Assembly: GCA_025809375.1 (NCBI GenBank)
Contig: CP099514.1
Coordinates: 1,736,001-1,800,000, forward strand
Direction: 5' to 3'
From: Bacillus zhangzhouensis
GTDB taxonomy: Bacteria > Bacillota > Bacilli > Bacillales > Bacillaceae
DNA: 64,000 nucleotides
Below the pieces are notes generated by a model. That model saw only the letters and a program-made list of their open reading frames with translations, had not been told where the DNA came from and did no database searches. The translations under genes were made by a program, and so were the position numbers. Shown one piece after another: positions 16,020 to 25,877 of the stretch. Position 1 is the stretch's first letter. Each line of letters opens with the position of its first letter.

Positions 16020-16678
16020 GCCAGCTTCACCAGTCCTTTTTTCAGCCTCTTCTGCCCTTCTCTGCACATATCAAGAAGCGGACACGACTCGCACTGCGGC
16101 CGCTGCGCCTTACAATGATATCTCCCAAAAAAAATCAAGCGGTGATGCGTCACAGACCAATCTTCTTTTGGCACCTTTTTCATCAAGGTATTCTCTACTT
16201 CAAGCACAGAATCCTTCCAGCGGCAGATGCCTAGGCGTTTGCTGACTCGTTCTACGTGTGTATCTACTGCTATTGCCGGTACCCCAAAAGCGACCGAAAC
16301 GACGACATTTGCTGTTTTCCGTCCAACCCCAGGAAGCTTGACAAGCTCATCACGGTCCTTTGGTACTTCACCGCCATATTCTTCAATCAGCATTTTACAC
16401 AATTTTTGTATGTTTTTAGCCTTATTTCGATAAAGACCAATCGAGCGAATATCTTGCTGCAGTTCTTCAAGCGGTACACTTAAATAGTCTTCTGGTGTTT
16501 TATATTTTTGAAATAACGTTTTGGTGACCTTGTTTACAAGCACGTCTGTACACTGAGCAGAGAGCAGAACAGCAATCACAAGCTCAAATGGATTGGCATG
16601 AACAAGCTCACACTCAGCCTCTGGAAACATATCTCCTATAATATCTAAACACTCATTGATTTGTTTTTTTGATAACAT
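16016..16678 (-). CDS. nth: Endonuclease III
   Basis: A 220-residue DNA glycosylase/AP lyase for oxidised pyrimidines. The helix-hairpin-helix LPGVGRKTANVV holds the catalytic lysine, VDTHV the catalytic aspartate, and C-x6-C-x2-C-x5-C (CKAQRPQCESCPLLDMC) binds the 4Fe-4S cluster. ATG 16678 behind AAGGAG gives the family start MLSKKQIN; the ORF extends further upstream without support. It lies 17 bases after dnaD and couples to ypoC. Confidence 0.97.
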   Translation of the reverse strand: MLSKKQINECLDIIGDMFPEAECELVHANPFELVIAVLLSAQCTDVLVNKVTKTLFQKYKTPEDYLSVPLEELQQDIRSIGLYRNKAKNIQKLCKMLIEEYGGEVPKDRDELVKLPGVGRKTANVVVSVAFGVPAIAVDTHVERVSKRLGICRWKDSVLEVENTLMKKVPKEDWSVTHHRLIFFGRYHCKAQRPQCESCPLLDMCREGQKRLKKGLVKLA

Positions 16679-16695
16679 GCCTTCTCCTTTATTGG

Positions 16696-17400
16696 TTATT
16701 GTTCCAGCCAATTATAAAAAGGAACTTGTCGTTTATAAGTGGACGTCTCTTCTTTTGAAGATACCGTTTTCTGCTGAGAACGGAAATGCTGGCTATGCTC
16801 TTTTGCTTCTTCCGCTGTTTTCAGCCCTTTCTTCTTCCACTCAAATAAAATTCGATCAATATAACGGAAATTTAATTTCCCTGATAAAACGGCTTCTCTC
16901 AGTGCTAGCCGAATCATCTCAGCATCATGATGGTCTTGATCCATCCAGATCGAAAGTGTTTCTCCTTCAAGAGGAGACAGCGGTCTGCCGAATTCTTCTT
17001 CAAATAAAGCATATAAAGATTTTTCAGCCTGCACATGATGTTTTTGAGCTTCTTTCGCCTGTTTTGTTTCTAAAAAGTCATACAGTACGCCCCATAAAGG
17101 TTCGACTGAGTAACGGTCATGTTGAATACCAGACCTGTCTTCAAATGGCTGAATCGAGATAAATCCTTTTTGAATCAGATGCTGAACCATATACGCGCAC
17201 TCTTCCGCTGAAATGGTCATGCCATGAGACAGCTCTTCAAATGTTTGAAAGAAAACGCCTTGTTCTTCATTCATTTTAATCTTGAGCATCACCATCATCT
17301 GTGGTTCATTCAGTCCTAACTGCTCATAATGAGCAATCAGCAAATTAGGCAAACTTGTCGATCCCATTTGCTGCATTTGAATAAATTGCTGCCTATTCAT
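16696..17400 (-). CDS. dnaD: Primosomal replication initiation protein DnaD
   Basis: A 234-residue DNA remodelling protein that loads the replicative helicase with DnaB and DnaI. The N-terminal winged-helix oligomerisation domain (about 1-115) is followed by the DnaD/DnaB-like C-terminal domain with EEEFGRPLSPLE, LREAVLSGKLNFRYIDRILFEW and the tail RQVPFYNWLEQ. ATG at 17400 after GAGGTG is preferred to the frame start at 17409. First gene of dnaD-nth-ypoC; a terminator separates it from asnS upstream. Confidence 0.96.
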   Translation of the reverse strand: MNRQQFIQMQQMGSTSLPNLLIAHYEQLGLNEPQMMVMLKIKMNEEQGVFFQTFEELSHGMTISAEECAYMVQHLIQKGFISIQPFEDRSGIQHDRYSVEPLWGVLYDFLETKQAKEAQKHHVQAEKSLYALFEEEFGRPLSPLEGETLSIWMDQDHHDAEMIRLALREAVLSGKLNFRYIDRILFEWKKKGLKTAEEAKEHSQHFRSQQKTVSSKEETSTYKRQVPFYNWLEQ

Positions 17401-17466
17401 CGGATACACCTCTTCATTTTAAGTATATCATGTTTTATTTCACGTGCCCCCTAAAAGACGTTTGAA

Positions 17467-17491
17467 AAAGCCTCCATCTGTTGGAGGCTTT
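17467..17491 (-). terminator. Intrinsic terminator of asnS
   Basis: AAAGCCTCCA / TGGAGGCTTT stem and TTTTTC on the minus strand, right after the asnS stop. Confidence 0.88.
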
Positions 17492-17497
17492 CACGTC

Positions 17498-18793
17498 TTA
17501 AGGGTATAAACGGTTTAATAATCTTGGGAAAGGAATGGTTTCACGCACATGCGGCGCTCCGCTAATCCAAGCAACTGTACGTTCAAGTCCAAGACCAAAA
17601 CCTGAATGCGGTACAGAACCGTATTGTCTTAATTCTGTATACCATTTGTAAGTTTCCTGATCAAGCCCATGTTCTTTCAATCTTGCTTCAAGCAGCTCTA
17701 AATCATGAACACGCTCAGAACCGCCAATAATCTCCCCGTAGCCTTCTGGTGCAATCAAGTCTGCACAAAGGACAACATCTTCACGATCTGGTGCTGGCTG
17801 CATATAAAACGGTTTTAATGATGTTGGGTAATGAGTGATAAATACTGGTTTATCATAGCTTTCGGCGATCGCTGTTTCGTGAGGCGCCCCGAAATCATCT
17901 CCCCATTCGATATCATCAAAGCCTTTTTCCTGCAAGAATTTAATCGCTTCATCGTAAGTGATGCGCGGGAACGGTGCTTTGATGTTTTCTAATTTCCCTG
18001 TATCACGGCCTAGTGTTTGCAGCTCCACTTTACAGTTTTCAAGGACACTTTGAACAACATGAGACACATAATTTTCTTGATACTCAAGGTTTTCATCGAA
18101 TTCGACAAAAGCCATCTCAGGCTCGATCATCCAAAACTCAATTAAATGACGTTTTGTTTTAGATTTTTCAGCTCTAAATGTTGGGCCAAATGAGAATACT
18201 TTTCCGAGTGCCATTGCTGCAGCTTCCATGTAAAGCTGGCCACTTTGAGAAAGGTACGCATCTTCATCAAAATATTTCGTAGCAAACAGTTCCGTTGTGC
18301 CTTCAGGAGCACTTCCAGTTAAAATTGGCGGATCTACTTTCACGAAACCTTCTTGATGGAAGTATTCATATGTAGCACGAATAATTTCGTTTCGGATTTT
18401 CATCATGGCATGCTGTTTTTTAGAACGAAGCCATAAATGACGGTGATCCATTAAGAATTCTGTTCCGTGCTCTTTCGGTGTAATGGGATATTCTGTCGCT
18501 TCATGAATTACTTTAATGGATTTCACTTGCAATTCAAAACCTAGTGGTGAACGCTCGTCTTTTGTTACTTGACCTGTCACATAGACAGATGTTTCTTGTG
18601 TGACTGATTTCGCAAGCTTAAAGACTTCCTCTTCCACTTCTGCTTTTACTACGACTCCTTGAATAAAGCCTGTCCCGTCACGCAGCTGCAAAAATGCAAT
18701 TTTTCCGCTTGAACGTTTATTCGCAATCCATGCGCCGATCGTTACTTCTTCATCGACGTGTTTAAACACTTGATTAATCGTTGTTTTCAACAT
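17498..18793 (-). CDS. asnS: Asparaginyl-tRNA synthetase
   Basis: A 431-residue class IIb aminoacyl-tRNA synthetase. An OB-fold anticodon-binding domain (about 5-100; [20 protein letters not shown]) precedes the catalytic core with motif 2 ([19 protein letters not shown]) and motif 3 ([12 protein letters not shown]). ATG at 18793 with GGAGG replaces the longer frame. It has its own strong promoter. In B. subtilis aspB lies just upstream of asnS; here ypmB comes directly. Confidence 0.97.
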   Translation of the reverse strand: MLKTTINQVFKHVDEEVTIGAWIANKRSSGKIAFLQLRDGTGFIQGVVVKAEVEEEVFKLAKSVTQETSVYVTGQVTKDERSPLGFELQVKSIKVIHEATEYPITPKEHGTEFLMDHRHLWLRSKKQHAMMKIRNEIIRATYEYFHQEGFVKVDPPILTGSAPEGTTELFATKYFDEDAYLSQSGQLYMEAAAMALGKVFSFGPTFRAEKSKTKRHLIEFWMIEPEMAFVEFDENLEYQENYVSHVVQSVLENCKVELQTLGRDTGKLENIKAPFPRITYDEAIKFLQEKGFDDIEWGDDFGAPHETAIAESYDKPVFITHYPTSLKPFYMQPAPDREDVVLCADLIAPEGYGEIIGGSERVHDLELLEARLKEHGLDQETYKWYTELRQYGSVPHSGFGLGLERTVAWISGAPHVRETIPFPRLLNRLYP

Positions 18794-18858
18794 AATTCCC
18801 TCCAAAGCCAGAAAGAAACTCACCTTTTGACAGGTGTGAATCTTTTTTCATACATTTT

Positions 18859-18888
18859 ATTATAACCGTTCTAAATCAGCATGGTCAA
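18859..18888 (-). promoter_or_regulatory. SigA promoter of asnS
   Basis: TTGACC, 18-base spacer, TATAAT on the minus strand, 65 bases before the asnS start. A small hairpin (CACCT...AGGTG) lies in the leader. Confidence 0.85.
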
Positions 18889-18904
18889 CGCAAGACAGGA
18901 GAAA

Positions 18905-19390
18905 CTACGGTGTTAAATTCTTTTCCACGCGTCCTGTCAAAAAGTCGACATAGCTGAAGCTATATTGATTGTTCTCATTTAAGTACGTCACTTCCCAAAG
19001 GAGAACGTCACCTTCTCTCGCTAATTTGACATCTTTTAGCTTAGAGACCGTGTTCTCCTTTTGAACGGCTTGTACTGCTTGATTCGAGGTAATGCCTTCT
19101 TTTGCTTTTTTTGCGATCACTTTTTCTTTTGTGCTGGCAGGAACCCAAATGTAGATCGTTTCATTCTGTTTGTTTTTCCCTTCAACAATATATTGTTTTT
19201 CTTTTCCGACAAAGGTTTCCACTTGCTCCACTTGTACGATGTTTGCTTGTTTTTTTGCTCGTTCGACCGCTGCTTCATGCCCTTGTTCTTTTTGTCCCAT
19301 GGCAATCTGATAAATCCACGTGAAGCTGATGATGCCAATAAGCAGAACGAGTGCTACTACAGATGAAATAATCAAGACTATTTTTTTCAT
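18905..19390 (-). CDS. ypmB: YpmB, membrane-anchored DUF5590/PepSY-like protein
   Basis: A 161-residue protein with an N-terminal transmembrane anchor (about 4-26, IVLIISSVVALVLLIGIISF) and an outer domain of two PepSY-like repeats (KEKVIAKKAKEGITSNQAVQA; LAREGDVLLWEVTYLNENNQ). The family is thought to sit outside the membrane; function is unknown. Same place as in B. subtilis, 11 bases downstream of ypmA. Confidence 0.88.
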   Translation of the reverse strand: MKKIVLIISSVVALVLLIGIISFTWIYQIAMGQKEQGHEAAVERAKKQANIVQVEQVETFVGKEKQYIVEGKNKQNETIYIWVPASTKEKVIAKKAKEGITSNQAVQAVQKENTVSKLKDVKLAREGDVLLWEVTYLNENNQYSFSYVDFLTGRVEKNLTP

Positions 19391-19401
19391 GTCAAGTTCC
19401 C

Positions 19402-19572
19402 CTATGTGCGATATATCGTAAATATCGCTTGATTTTGGTCTTCTTGATCTAATGCTAATCCAAACATGAGATCTTCTCTTTTAAGCGTTCTATTCAATAA
19501 GTCGACGATTTTGTACAGGTCTTCTGAATGCTTAATTTGAACAGTTGAAAGTACCTCTATTTTACTTTCCAC
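19402..19572 (-). CDS. ypmA: YpmA, small DUF4264 family protein
   Basis: A 56-residue protein too short for normal thresholds. It uses a GTG start at 19572, nine bases after GAGGAGG. Sequence landmarks: SKIEVLSTVQIKHSEDLYKI, then NRTLKREDLMFGLAL and the ending IFTIYRT, matching YpmA of B. subtilis. Function unknown. It is followed by ypmB after 11 bases and preceded by the dinG terminator. Confidence 0.88.
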   Translation of the reverse strand: MESKIEVLSTVQIKHSEDLYKIVDLLNRTLKREDLMFGLALDQEDQNQAIFTIYRT

Positions 19573-19693
19573 TTCTAATTCCTCCTCGGTACGTAAATAT
19601 TGTTAGACATACTTTTCTGCACGGGAACCGATACTATTTTTACAACGGAACACAAAAAGCCGTTACGATAAATTAACTCCAAACCCACACCAG

Positions 19694-19719
19694 TAAAGGC
19701 CGCTTATGACAGCGGCTTT
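19694..19719 (-). terminator. Intrinsic terminator of dinG
   Basis: AAGCCGCT / AGCGGCCTT stem spanning the dinG stop, followed by TTTAC on the minus strand; one bulge. Confidence 0.7.
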
Positions 19720-22496
19720 TCGTTGTTAAGGTTTTCTATATAAGCCTCAAGTGACTCTTTTGACATCTCGTGAACTGGCGCATGAGAGAGTGATTCTAAA
19801 AATAGTTTTCCATATGAAGCGGTTTTCACTCGGCGGTCTAAAATCAGCAATGTACCTATGTCTTTTTCAGAGCGCAGCAAACGTCCCGCTCCTTGCTTAA
19901 AGGTTAACACAGCTTCTGGTAAAGCGACGGCTTTAAACGGATTCTTCCCTTGTTTTTTAGCTGCATCACATTTTGCTTCAATGAGCGGAGAATCAGGGGG
20001 CCTGAACGGAAGACGCGCCATGATCACGGTTGTCAGCTCTGATCCCGGAAAATCAACACCTTCCCAAAAACTACCCGTACCAAGTAAAATGGCTTGTTTT
20101 GCTAATTTGAACATTTTCGTTAATTTTACAGGGCTTCCGCCTGTCAGACCTTGAGCAAAAAGGGCAGACTGCATCCCTTCAGTTTTTAGCTCTTCATAGA
20201 CTGCTTTTAACATCTCATGTGAATTAAACAAAACCAATATTTTTGCCTGCTGCTGCTTTTCCATGATCTTAATATACTGCGCGGCTTGCTTTACATAATC
20301 TCGTTCATCACGATTCGTAATCGGCGGCATGTCTGTTGGAACAATGACCTTAAGCTGTTTTTCAAGTTCGAAAGGTGAATCAATTTGCACAAGATGAGGG
20401 TAAAAATCTTGCAGGCCAAACCGTTCTAAGCAGTAATCAAAACGGTGATTGATGGTGAGCGTCCCTGATGTGAGGACGACACTCTTTTTGTTCATAAAGA
20501 AACGATCAGCCAAAAGCTCCCCAGTATCTAACGGCTGTGCATGCATAAAGACAGCATTTTTGGCACCTTTTGCATCAATTTCAATCCAAACCGTTTCATC
20601 GTTTTTCGGTTCAAAAATAAACCGGTACAATGTACTGCAAAAAGTATGCATAAACGACATGACTTGATCGTATTCCTCTGCTTCAAAGGCAAAGTGATCT
20701 ATCAGCTGATCACTTTTTTGAAGAAGCTCGTTTTTTTGCTGCTCATACAGCTTCTCACAAGCAATTAACAAGGAACAAAGCTTACTTGCCGTTTCTTTAA
20801 TCCGTTTCCACTGAGCATGCTTTGAATGATGACGTACTCTATGAATGAGACGATTGATGTCGGCTTTTGGTTTTGTCCTTTTCACAAATGAATGAACGGT
20901 GCTAAAGAAAGCATCACTTTCCATTTGAAGCTGATTGAGATACTCATCCATTTCAATAAAGGTGTCCGTCTGTAACCCTGCATGATGAAATCTCTTTTTC
21001 AGTTTCTTTAACAGTCCGCCTTGCAAGGAGCCAAGCTGCGTTAATTTCGCATGAAACTGAATATAAGACGCACTATCCCCTAGTGTTTCATTGGCTGTTT
21101 TCTCAAATTGATGGGCTTCGTCTATCACATATACGTCAGCATGCTGAAAGATAGACGATGCCTCTGTTTGTGATAAGAGGAGACGATGATTCGTTAAAAT
21201 TAAATCAGCCGTTTTTGCCCTTTTTTTGGCGCGCTCATAAAAGCAATACTCTTTAAAGCGGCGCTTTTTCGATGTAAACGGCATATGTACACAGGAAATC
21301 CGGTCTTTTATATTGGCAGCTCCTGATGGTAAATTCAGTTCAGATAAATCACCTGTTTCTGTTACAAGGAGCCACATTAAAATTTGCGCCTTCGTTAAGA
21401 CCACATCATAGTTATCATCTTCCTCATGAAGCACATGCTCAAACTTATCTAAACAAATATAATGCGCCCGGCCTTTAAAGACACAGGCAGCAGGCTCAAA
21501 AGGGAGCAATTGATTCAGCAGCGGCACATCGCGCTGAAGCATTTGCTGCTGCAAAAGTATGGAATATGTACTTATAATGACAGGTTTTCCTGATTTCTTC
21601 GCTTCTAGAGCAGCTGGGATGAGGTAAGCGAGCGTTTTCCCAATACCCGGTGCCGCTTCAATTAATGCATAGGCTCTTTCATGAATTACATCTCTCACTT
21701 TATTCATCATCGTAAGCTGGCCTTCTCTTACCTCATATCCTTCTACCGTTTGCGGAAGCTTCTTTTTGATTTCCTCAAAAAGCTGTTCATCATCTTCACC
21801 TACTGAATGTGTCGTCTCACTGATAGGATTGGTGACATCTTTTACAGCAAAAGAGCCAACTTCCACCAAAGAGTCTTCCAAGCTAACATGGCTCGTTTCA
21901 AGCTGCTTGATTAAAAGTCCTATATCACTTAGGAGATAAGAGGATAATCTGCGCAGCTGCTTCAGCACATTTTGGGGTGTATGTGTTAATTGATGTAATA
22001 AAGTTAAAAATAACATGGCAGTAACTTCCGCATCACTATCCGCCCTATGCGGGTGGTCATGTGGAAGCATGAGCTCTTCACTTAATTCAGTGAGCTTATA
22101 ACCTTCAAGCTCAGGATAAAGAATTCTAGAAATCTCAACTGTATCAATTGCTAGCACATCCAGCTCATTTTTCCCGCATACTTTTAGTTCATCATTTAAA
22201 AAATTCAAGTCAAAATGAACATTGTGCGCAACAAAATAAGCACCCTGTATAAGATCATACACCTCTTGGGCAATATCCTCAAAAAACACTGCATCGTCAA
22301 CCATGTGCTGCTGAATGCCTGTCAGCTGTTCAATAAATCCAGGGATTGCTTTACCCGGGTTCACATATTTTGAATACCGTTCGACAATTTGTCCATTTTC
22401 AATGACCACCGCAGCTATTTGAATGATTTTATCACCCTTTTTAGGTGAATTTCCGGTGGTTTCAATATCAACGACAACAAACCTTTGATCGGTCAT
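19704..22496 (-). CDS. dinG: DinG: exonuclease-helicase fusion
   Basis: A 930-residue protein with an N-terminal DnaQ-like 3'-5' exonuclease (VVDIETTGNSP with Asp10 and Glu12; HNVHFDLNFL; HRADSDAEVT) and a C-terminal DinG helicase (Walker A APGIGKT at about 282-288, DEAH at about 459-462, ATP motif LLGTGSFWEGVDFPG). Only three cysteines (about 348, 402 and 418) lie in the iron-sulfur region, so a normal four-cysteine cluster is unlikely, as in Firmicute DinG enzymes that act mainly as nucleases. ATG 22496 follows GAGGTG. Confidence 0.95.
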   Translation of the reverse strand: MTDQRFVVVDIETTGNSPKKGDKIIQIAAVVIENGQIVERYSKYVNPGKAIPGFIEQLTGIQQHMVDDAVFFEDIAQEVYDLIQGAYFVAHNVHFDLNFLNDELKVCGKNELDVLAIDTVEISRILYPELEGYKLTELSEELMLPHDHPHRADSDAEVTAMLFLTLLHQLTHTPQNVLKQLRRLSSYLLSDIGLLIKQLETSHVSLEDSLVEVGSFAVKDVTNPISETTHSVGEDDEQLFEEIKKKLPQTVEGYEVREGQLTMMNKVRDVIHERAYALIEAAPGIGKTLAYLIPAALEAKKSGKPVIISTYSILLQQQMLQRDVPLLNQLLPFEPAACVFKGRAHYICLDKFEHVLHEEDDNYDVVLTKAQILMWLLVTETGDLSELNLPSGAANIKDRISCVHMPFTSKKRRFKEYCFYERAKKRAKTADLILTNHRLLLSQTEASSIFQHADVYVIDEAHQFEKTANETLGDSASYIQFHAKLTQLGSLQGGLLKKLKKRFHHAGLQTDTFIEMDEYLNQLQMESDAFFSTVHSFVKRTKPKADINRLIHRVRHHSKHAQWKRIKETASKLCSLLIACEKLYEQQKNELLQKSDQLIDHFAFEAEEYDQVMSFMHTFCSTLYRFIFEPKNDETVWIEIDAKGAKNAVFMHAQPLDTGELLADRFFMNKKSVVLTSGTLTINHRFDYCLERFGLQDFYPHLVQIDSPFELEKQLKVIVPTDMPPITNRDERDYVKQAAQYIKIMEKQQQAKILVLFNSHEMLKAVYEELKTEGMQSALFAQGLTGGSPVKLTKMFKLAKQAILLGTGSFWEGVDFPGSELTTVIMARLPFRPPDSPLIEAKCDAAKKQGKNPFKAVALPEAVLTFKQGAGRLLRSEKDIGTLLILDRRVKTASYGKLFLESLSHAPVHEMSKESLEAYIENLNNEKPLS

Positions 22497-22518
22497 AAAA
22501 TGGACACCTCAATTCCTC

Positions 22519-22540
22519 GTTTCACCCTGAAGTGAAACAC
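22519..22540. repeat. Hairpin upstream of dinG
   Basis: CGTTTCAC / GTGAAACACG, a near-perfect stem with a six-base loop, 22 bases before the dinG ATG and between two coding units. It may form in the dinG leader. Confidence 0.5.
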
Positions 22541-22558
22541 GCTCTGGACAAAATAGAT

Positions 22559-22597
22559 GAAACAGAACAGCTTCTCTTCCTGAAACTGTTCTGTTTC
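22559..22597 (-). terminator. Terminator of panD
   Basis: A 12-bp perfect stem GAAACAGAACAG / CTGTTCTGTTTC with a 15-base loop just past the panD stop. The T-run is short, so efficiency is unsure. Confidence 0.7.
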
Positions 22598-22610
22598 CAC
22601 GCAGCTTGCG

Positions 22611-22994
22611 TTATAAAATTGTTCTCGCAGGCTCTTGCCCAATCATTTGTTCAATTTGATTTTGTTTATTTAACACGACCACTTTTGGTGTATGTGTCTT
22701 TGCTTCTTCTTCTGACAGCATTCCATAAGCGATAATAATGACTTCATCCCCTGGCTGAACCAATCTCGCTGCCGCCCCATTTAGACAAATGACACCGCTC
22801 TTTCTTTCGCCAGGAATAATATATGTTTCAAGTCTCGCGCCATTATGATTATTGACAATTTGTACTTTCTCATTTGCCATCATACCTGCTGCATCAAGTA
22901 AATCCTCGTCAATTGTAATACTTCCTACATAATGTAAGTTTGCTTCTGTTACCGTCGCTTTATGAAGCTTAGATGTCATAAAGGTTCTATACAT
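22611..22994 (-). CDS. panD: Aspartate 1-decarboxylase PanD (proenzyme)
   Basis: A 127-residue pyruvoyl enzyme that makes beta-alanine from aspartate. Self-cleavage site Gly24-Ser25 is in YVGSITID, and Arg and Tyr of the active site are in place ([29 protein letters not shown]). ATG at 22994 overlaps the last eight bases of panC, giving the exact family length. Third gene of panBCD. Confidence 0.96.
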   Translation of the reverse strand: MYRTFMTSKLHKATVTEANLHYVGSITIDEDLLDAAGMMANEKVQIVNNHNGARLETYIIPGERKSGVICLNGAAARLVQPGDEVIIIAYGMLSEEEAKTHTPKVVVLNKQNQIEQMIGQEPARTIL

Positions 22995-23853
22995 GTTTTT
23001 CACCGCTTTCAGGAACATGGAATATCACATTATCAATCAGTCTTGCCCGTGAGAATTTCACCGCAATCGCCAAAATGACTTGACCTGCTAACTGCTCAAG
23101 CGGCTCAAGTTCTGGATATGAGTAGATCTCAATATAATCAATTTCTCCGCCCGTGTGAACAAGTTCCTCTTCAATCAGCTGATACACACGACTGACATCA
23201 CGTTCACCTTTTTCAACAGCTGACCGTCCTTTTTTTAATGCGCGGTATAAAGCGGGTGCTTCTTGTCTTTCTTTTTCTGACAAGTACACATTCCTTGAGC
23301 TTTTCGCTAAACCGTCTTCTTCTCTGACCGTCGGTACAGATACAAGGTGAAGATCAAAGAAGAAATCCTTAATCATTGCATCAATCACAGCGACTTGCTG
23401 TGCATCCTTTAGACCAAAGTAGACATTTGTAGGTGACACAAGATGAAACAGCTTTGTGAGCACCGTGACAACACCGTCAAAATGTCCTGGACGTTTTTTT
23501 CCGCATAAGACATCTGTCCGCTTTTGAACCGTCATCGTAATAGATGGTTCATTTTGGTACATTTCCTTCACATCAGGTGTAAATAAAATATCCACTCCTG
23601 CTGCTTCTGCAAGACGTTTGTCTCTTTCCATATCCCTTGGATAGGATTCAAAGTCTTCATTTGGGCCAAATTGCAAAGGATTGACAAAAATACTCATCAC
23701 GACAATGTCATTTTGACCTCTTGCTTCTTTCGCAAGCGTCAGATGTCCTTCATGAAGAAAGCCCATCGTTGGAACAAAGCCGATGGAATGCTGCTTTTCT
23801 TGATACTTCTTGATTAATTCTTTTAGCTCGTGAATATGGGTGACAACGTTCAT
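22987..23853 (-). CDS. panC: Pantothenate synthetase PanC
   Basis: A 288-residue ATP-dependent ligase joining pantoate and beta-alanine. The HIGH-like motif [15 protein letters not shown] (about 27-41), [29 protein letters not shown] and SSRNVYLS (KMSKS-like) are all present. It overlaps panB by four bases (ATGA) and panD by eight. Confidence 0.97.
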   Translation of the reverse strand: MNVVTHIHELKELIKKYQEKQHSIGFVPTMGFLHEGHLTLAKEARGQNDIVVMSIFVNPLQFGPNEDFESYPRDMERDKRLAEAAGVDILFTPDVKEMYQNEPSITMTVQKRTDVLCGKKRPGHFDGVVTVLTKLFHLVSPTNVYFGLKDAQQVAVIDAMIKDFFFDLHLVSVPTVREEDGLAKSSRNVYLSEKERQEAPALYRALKKGRSAVEKGERDVSRVYQLIEEELVHTGGEIDYIEIYSYPELEPLEQLAGQVILAIAVKFSRARLIDNVIFHVPESGEKHV

Positions 23854-24689
23854 TTTTTGATTCCCCCATATAAGCCATCAAGGACTTCTTCTTGGATATG
23901 AAACGTGTGCATGTCCTCTGGAAATGTGCGTGCTTTAACTTCTTTTGTATATTGAATGAGCGCTTCTTCTAAAACCGTATCAATTTGCGCGTATTGTTTC
24001 ACAAACTTAGGTGTTCTAGACACCCCGTATCCTACCACATCATGGTAAACGAGAACTTGTCCGTCTGCCTCAGCTCCTGCACCAATTCCGATCACAGGGA
24101 TTCTCAGCATCTCGGTAATTCGTTTTGTCAGTCCGCCTGGTACGCATTCAAGCACAAGTGCGATTGCACCAGCTTCCTCACATTTCAAGCTGTCTTCAAT
24201 CAATTTTTGAGCACTTTCGCGGTCTTTTCCTTGCACCTTATATCCGCCAAGTACACCAACTGATTGAGGTGTGAGGCCTAAATGACTGACGACCGGAATT
24301 CCGCCTCTTGTTAGAGCTTGAATGGATTCAAATACTCCATCTCCGCCTTCTAGCTTTAAGGCATCGGCACCGCTCTTTTGCATGATGCGGGCTGCATTTT
24401 TCATTGTTTCTTCTAACGAATAGTGGTAAGACATAAATGGCATATCAGTCACAACAAATGTGTCTTTTGCGCCTCTTTTCACTGCTTTTGTGTGATGGAT
24501 CATATCATCCATCGTGACTTGAACTGTGGAATCTAGTCCAAGTACAACCATCCCAAGTGAATCTCCAACTAAGATCATGTCGACTTCCGCTTTTTCCGCT
24601 TGTTTTGCAGAAGGATAGTCGTATGCGGTCAGCATCACAATAGGTTCGTTCTTTTCTTTCATTTTAAAAAAATCTAGCTTTGTCTTCAT
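23850..24689 (-). CDS. panB: 3-methyl-2-oxobutanoate hydroxymethyltransferase PanB
   Basis: A 279-residue (beta-alpha)8 barrel that makes ketopantoate from ketoisovalerate and methylene-tetrahydrofolate. Magnesium ligands are in [10 protein letters not shown] and [16 protein letters not shown] and [15 protein letters not shown] are family marks. First gene of the pan operon, with GAGGAGG before the ATG that can be covered by a leader hairpin. Confidence 0.97.
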   Translation of the reverse strand: MKTKLDFFKMKEKNEPIVMLTAYDYPSAKQAEKAEVDMILVGDSLGMVVLGLDSTVQVTMDDMIHHTKAVKRGAKDTFVVTDMPFMSYHYSLEETMKNAARIMQKSGADALKLEGGDGVFESIQALTRGGIPVVSHLGLTPQSVGVLGGYKVQGKDRESAQKLIEDSLKCEEAGAIALVLECVPGGLTKRITEMLRIPVIGIGAGAEADGQVLVYHDVVGYGVSRTPKFVKQYAQIDTVLEEALIQYTKEVKARTFPEDMHTFHIQEEVLDGLYGGIKK

Positions 24690-24695
24690 TTGTTC

Positions 24696-24893
24696 CTCCT
24701 CATTCTGGAGAGGAGATGGCTTGCCTCACATCACATGCTTTGATTTCTCATGTGCGGCGAATCATCCCTCTGTCCAAGTCCCTTAGGATCAAGGCAGAAA
24801 TTCATCAATTTTTTCTTCCTACTTCCTAACAGGTACAGTTCTTTTCAGATACTGCCCACACGAAGTATATCAAAATTGTGCCGGGTGTTCCAC
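24696..24893 (-). promoter_or_regulatory. Leader region of panBCD with Shine-Dalgarno-covering hairpin
   Basis: This 200-base stretch between birA and panB holds no gene. On the minus strand CTCCTC (24710-24715) can pair perfectly with GAGGAG (24696-24701), the ribosome site of panB, with an eight-base loop. Upstream, CACATG / CATGTG forms another stem. A regulatory leader (for example the published 'pan' RNA motif) is possible; I cannot confirm the motif by eye. Confidence 0.4.
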
Positions 24894-25877
24894 TCAAGTT
24901 GACTTGATCTCAATGTCTGCGGAGTAGATTTTTTGGATACCGTCCTTTGTTTCAAGCAATAAAACACCTTCTTCGTTGATGCCAAGCGCCTTCCCCGTAT
25001 ATTGCCCATTGACGGTGCGAGCAACAATATGTTGACCGATCGTCATCGCAAACGATTCCCATAGTTGTTTAATCGGTCCAAACCCTTGCTTCATATAATC
25101 ATCATACCTTTTTTCAAAGGTGGACATTACCTGTTGTATAAGTGCAGCCCGGTCCACTTTTTCATTCAGTTCCATTCGCAGACTTGTGGCGACATCCTTT
25201 AGTTCATCTGGGAAGTCATCAGCTGTTTGGTTCACATTAATGCCCGGTCCAATAATGACCGCATGAACCTGGTCAGCTTCTGCTTTTAATTCAGTCAGAA
25301 TGCCAACGACCTTTTTTTCATTCAACAAAATATCGTTTGGCCATTTAATAGATGGACTGAGTCCTGTTTGCTGCGCAATCGCTTCTGCGATGGCTACAGA
25401 TGCCAAAAGCGTCATTTGCGGCGCTTTATACAGTGGAATTAGAGGCCGGAGAATGAGACTCATCCAAATGCCTGTCCCATTTGGTGAATGCCACGTTCTT
25501 TGAAGACGCCCTTTTCCATTTGTCTGATGATCGCTGACAACGATTGTGCCGTGGGGCGCACCTTCATTGACAAGATCATGGGCAATCAGCTGAGTTGAAG
25601 CGACTTCTTTCTGAAAGTAAATATGCCTGCCAAAGCTCTCTGTTTCCAGACCAAACAGAATTTCGTCCTCACTAATTTTGTCCGGTTTACGAAGCAGACG
25701 GTATCCTTTTCTTCTGACTGCTTCTACCTCATACCCCTCTTTCCGCAAATCCTCTATATGCTTCCATACTGCCGTTCGAGAGCAGCCAAGCTCATCACAA
25801 ATTTGTTGACTTGAGACAAAATCCTTGCTTGATGCTGTAAATAGTTCAATTAATCGTTTTCTAATTGCGGATCGCAT
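24894..25877 (-). CDS. birA: Biotin ligase and repressor BirA
   Basis: A 327-residue bifunctional protein that biotinylates carboxylases and represses biotin genes. N-terminal winged helix (ICDELGCSRTAVWKHIEDL, about 27-45), catalytic core with TNGKGRLQRTWHSPNG (biotin loop, here GKGR in place of GRGR), SLILRP and IKWPNDILLNEKKVVGILTE, and a C-terminal SH3-like domain. It overlaps the end of cca by 28 bases. Confidence 0.95.
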   Translation of the reverse strand: MRSAIRKRLIELFTASSKDFVSSQQICDELGCSRTAVWKHIEDLRKEGYEVEAVRRKGYRLLRKPDKISEDEILFGLETESFGRHIYFQKEVASTQLIAHDLVNEGAPHGTIVVSDHQTNGKGRLQRTWHSPNGTGIWMSLILRPLIPLYKAPQMTLLASVAIAEAIAQQTGLSPSIKWPNDILLNEKKVVGILTELKAEADQVHAVIIGPGINVNQTADDFPDELKDVATSLRMELNEKVDRAALIQQVMSTFEKRYDDYMKQGFGPIKQLWESFAMTIGQHIVARTVNGQYTGKALGINEEGVLLLETKDGIQKIYSADIEIKST

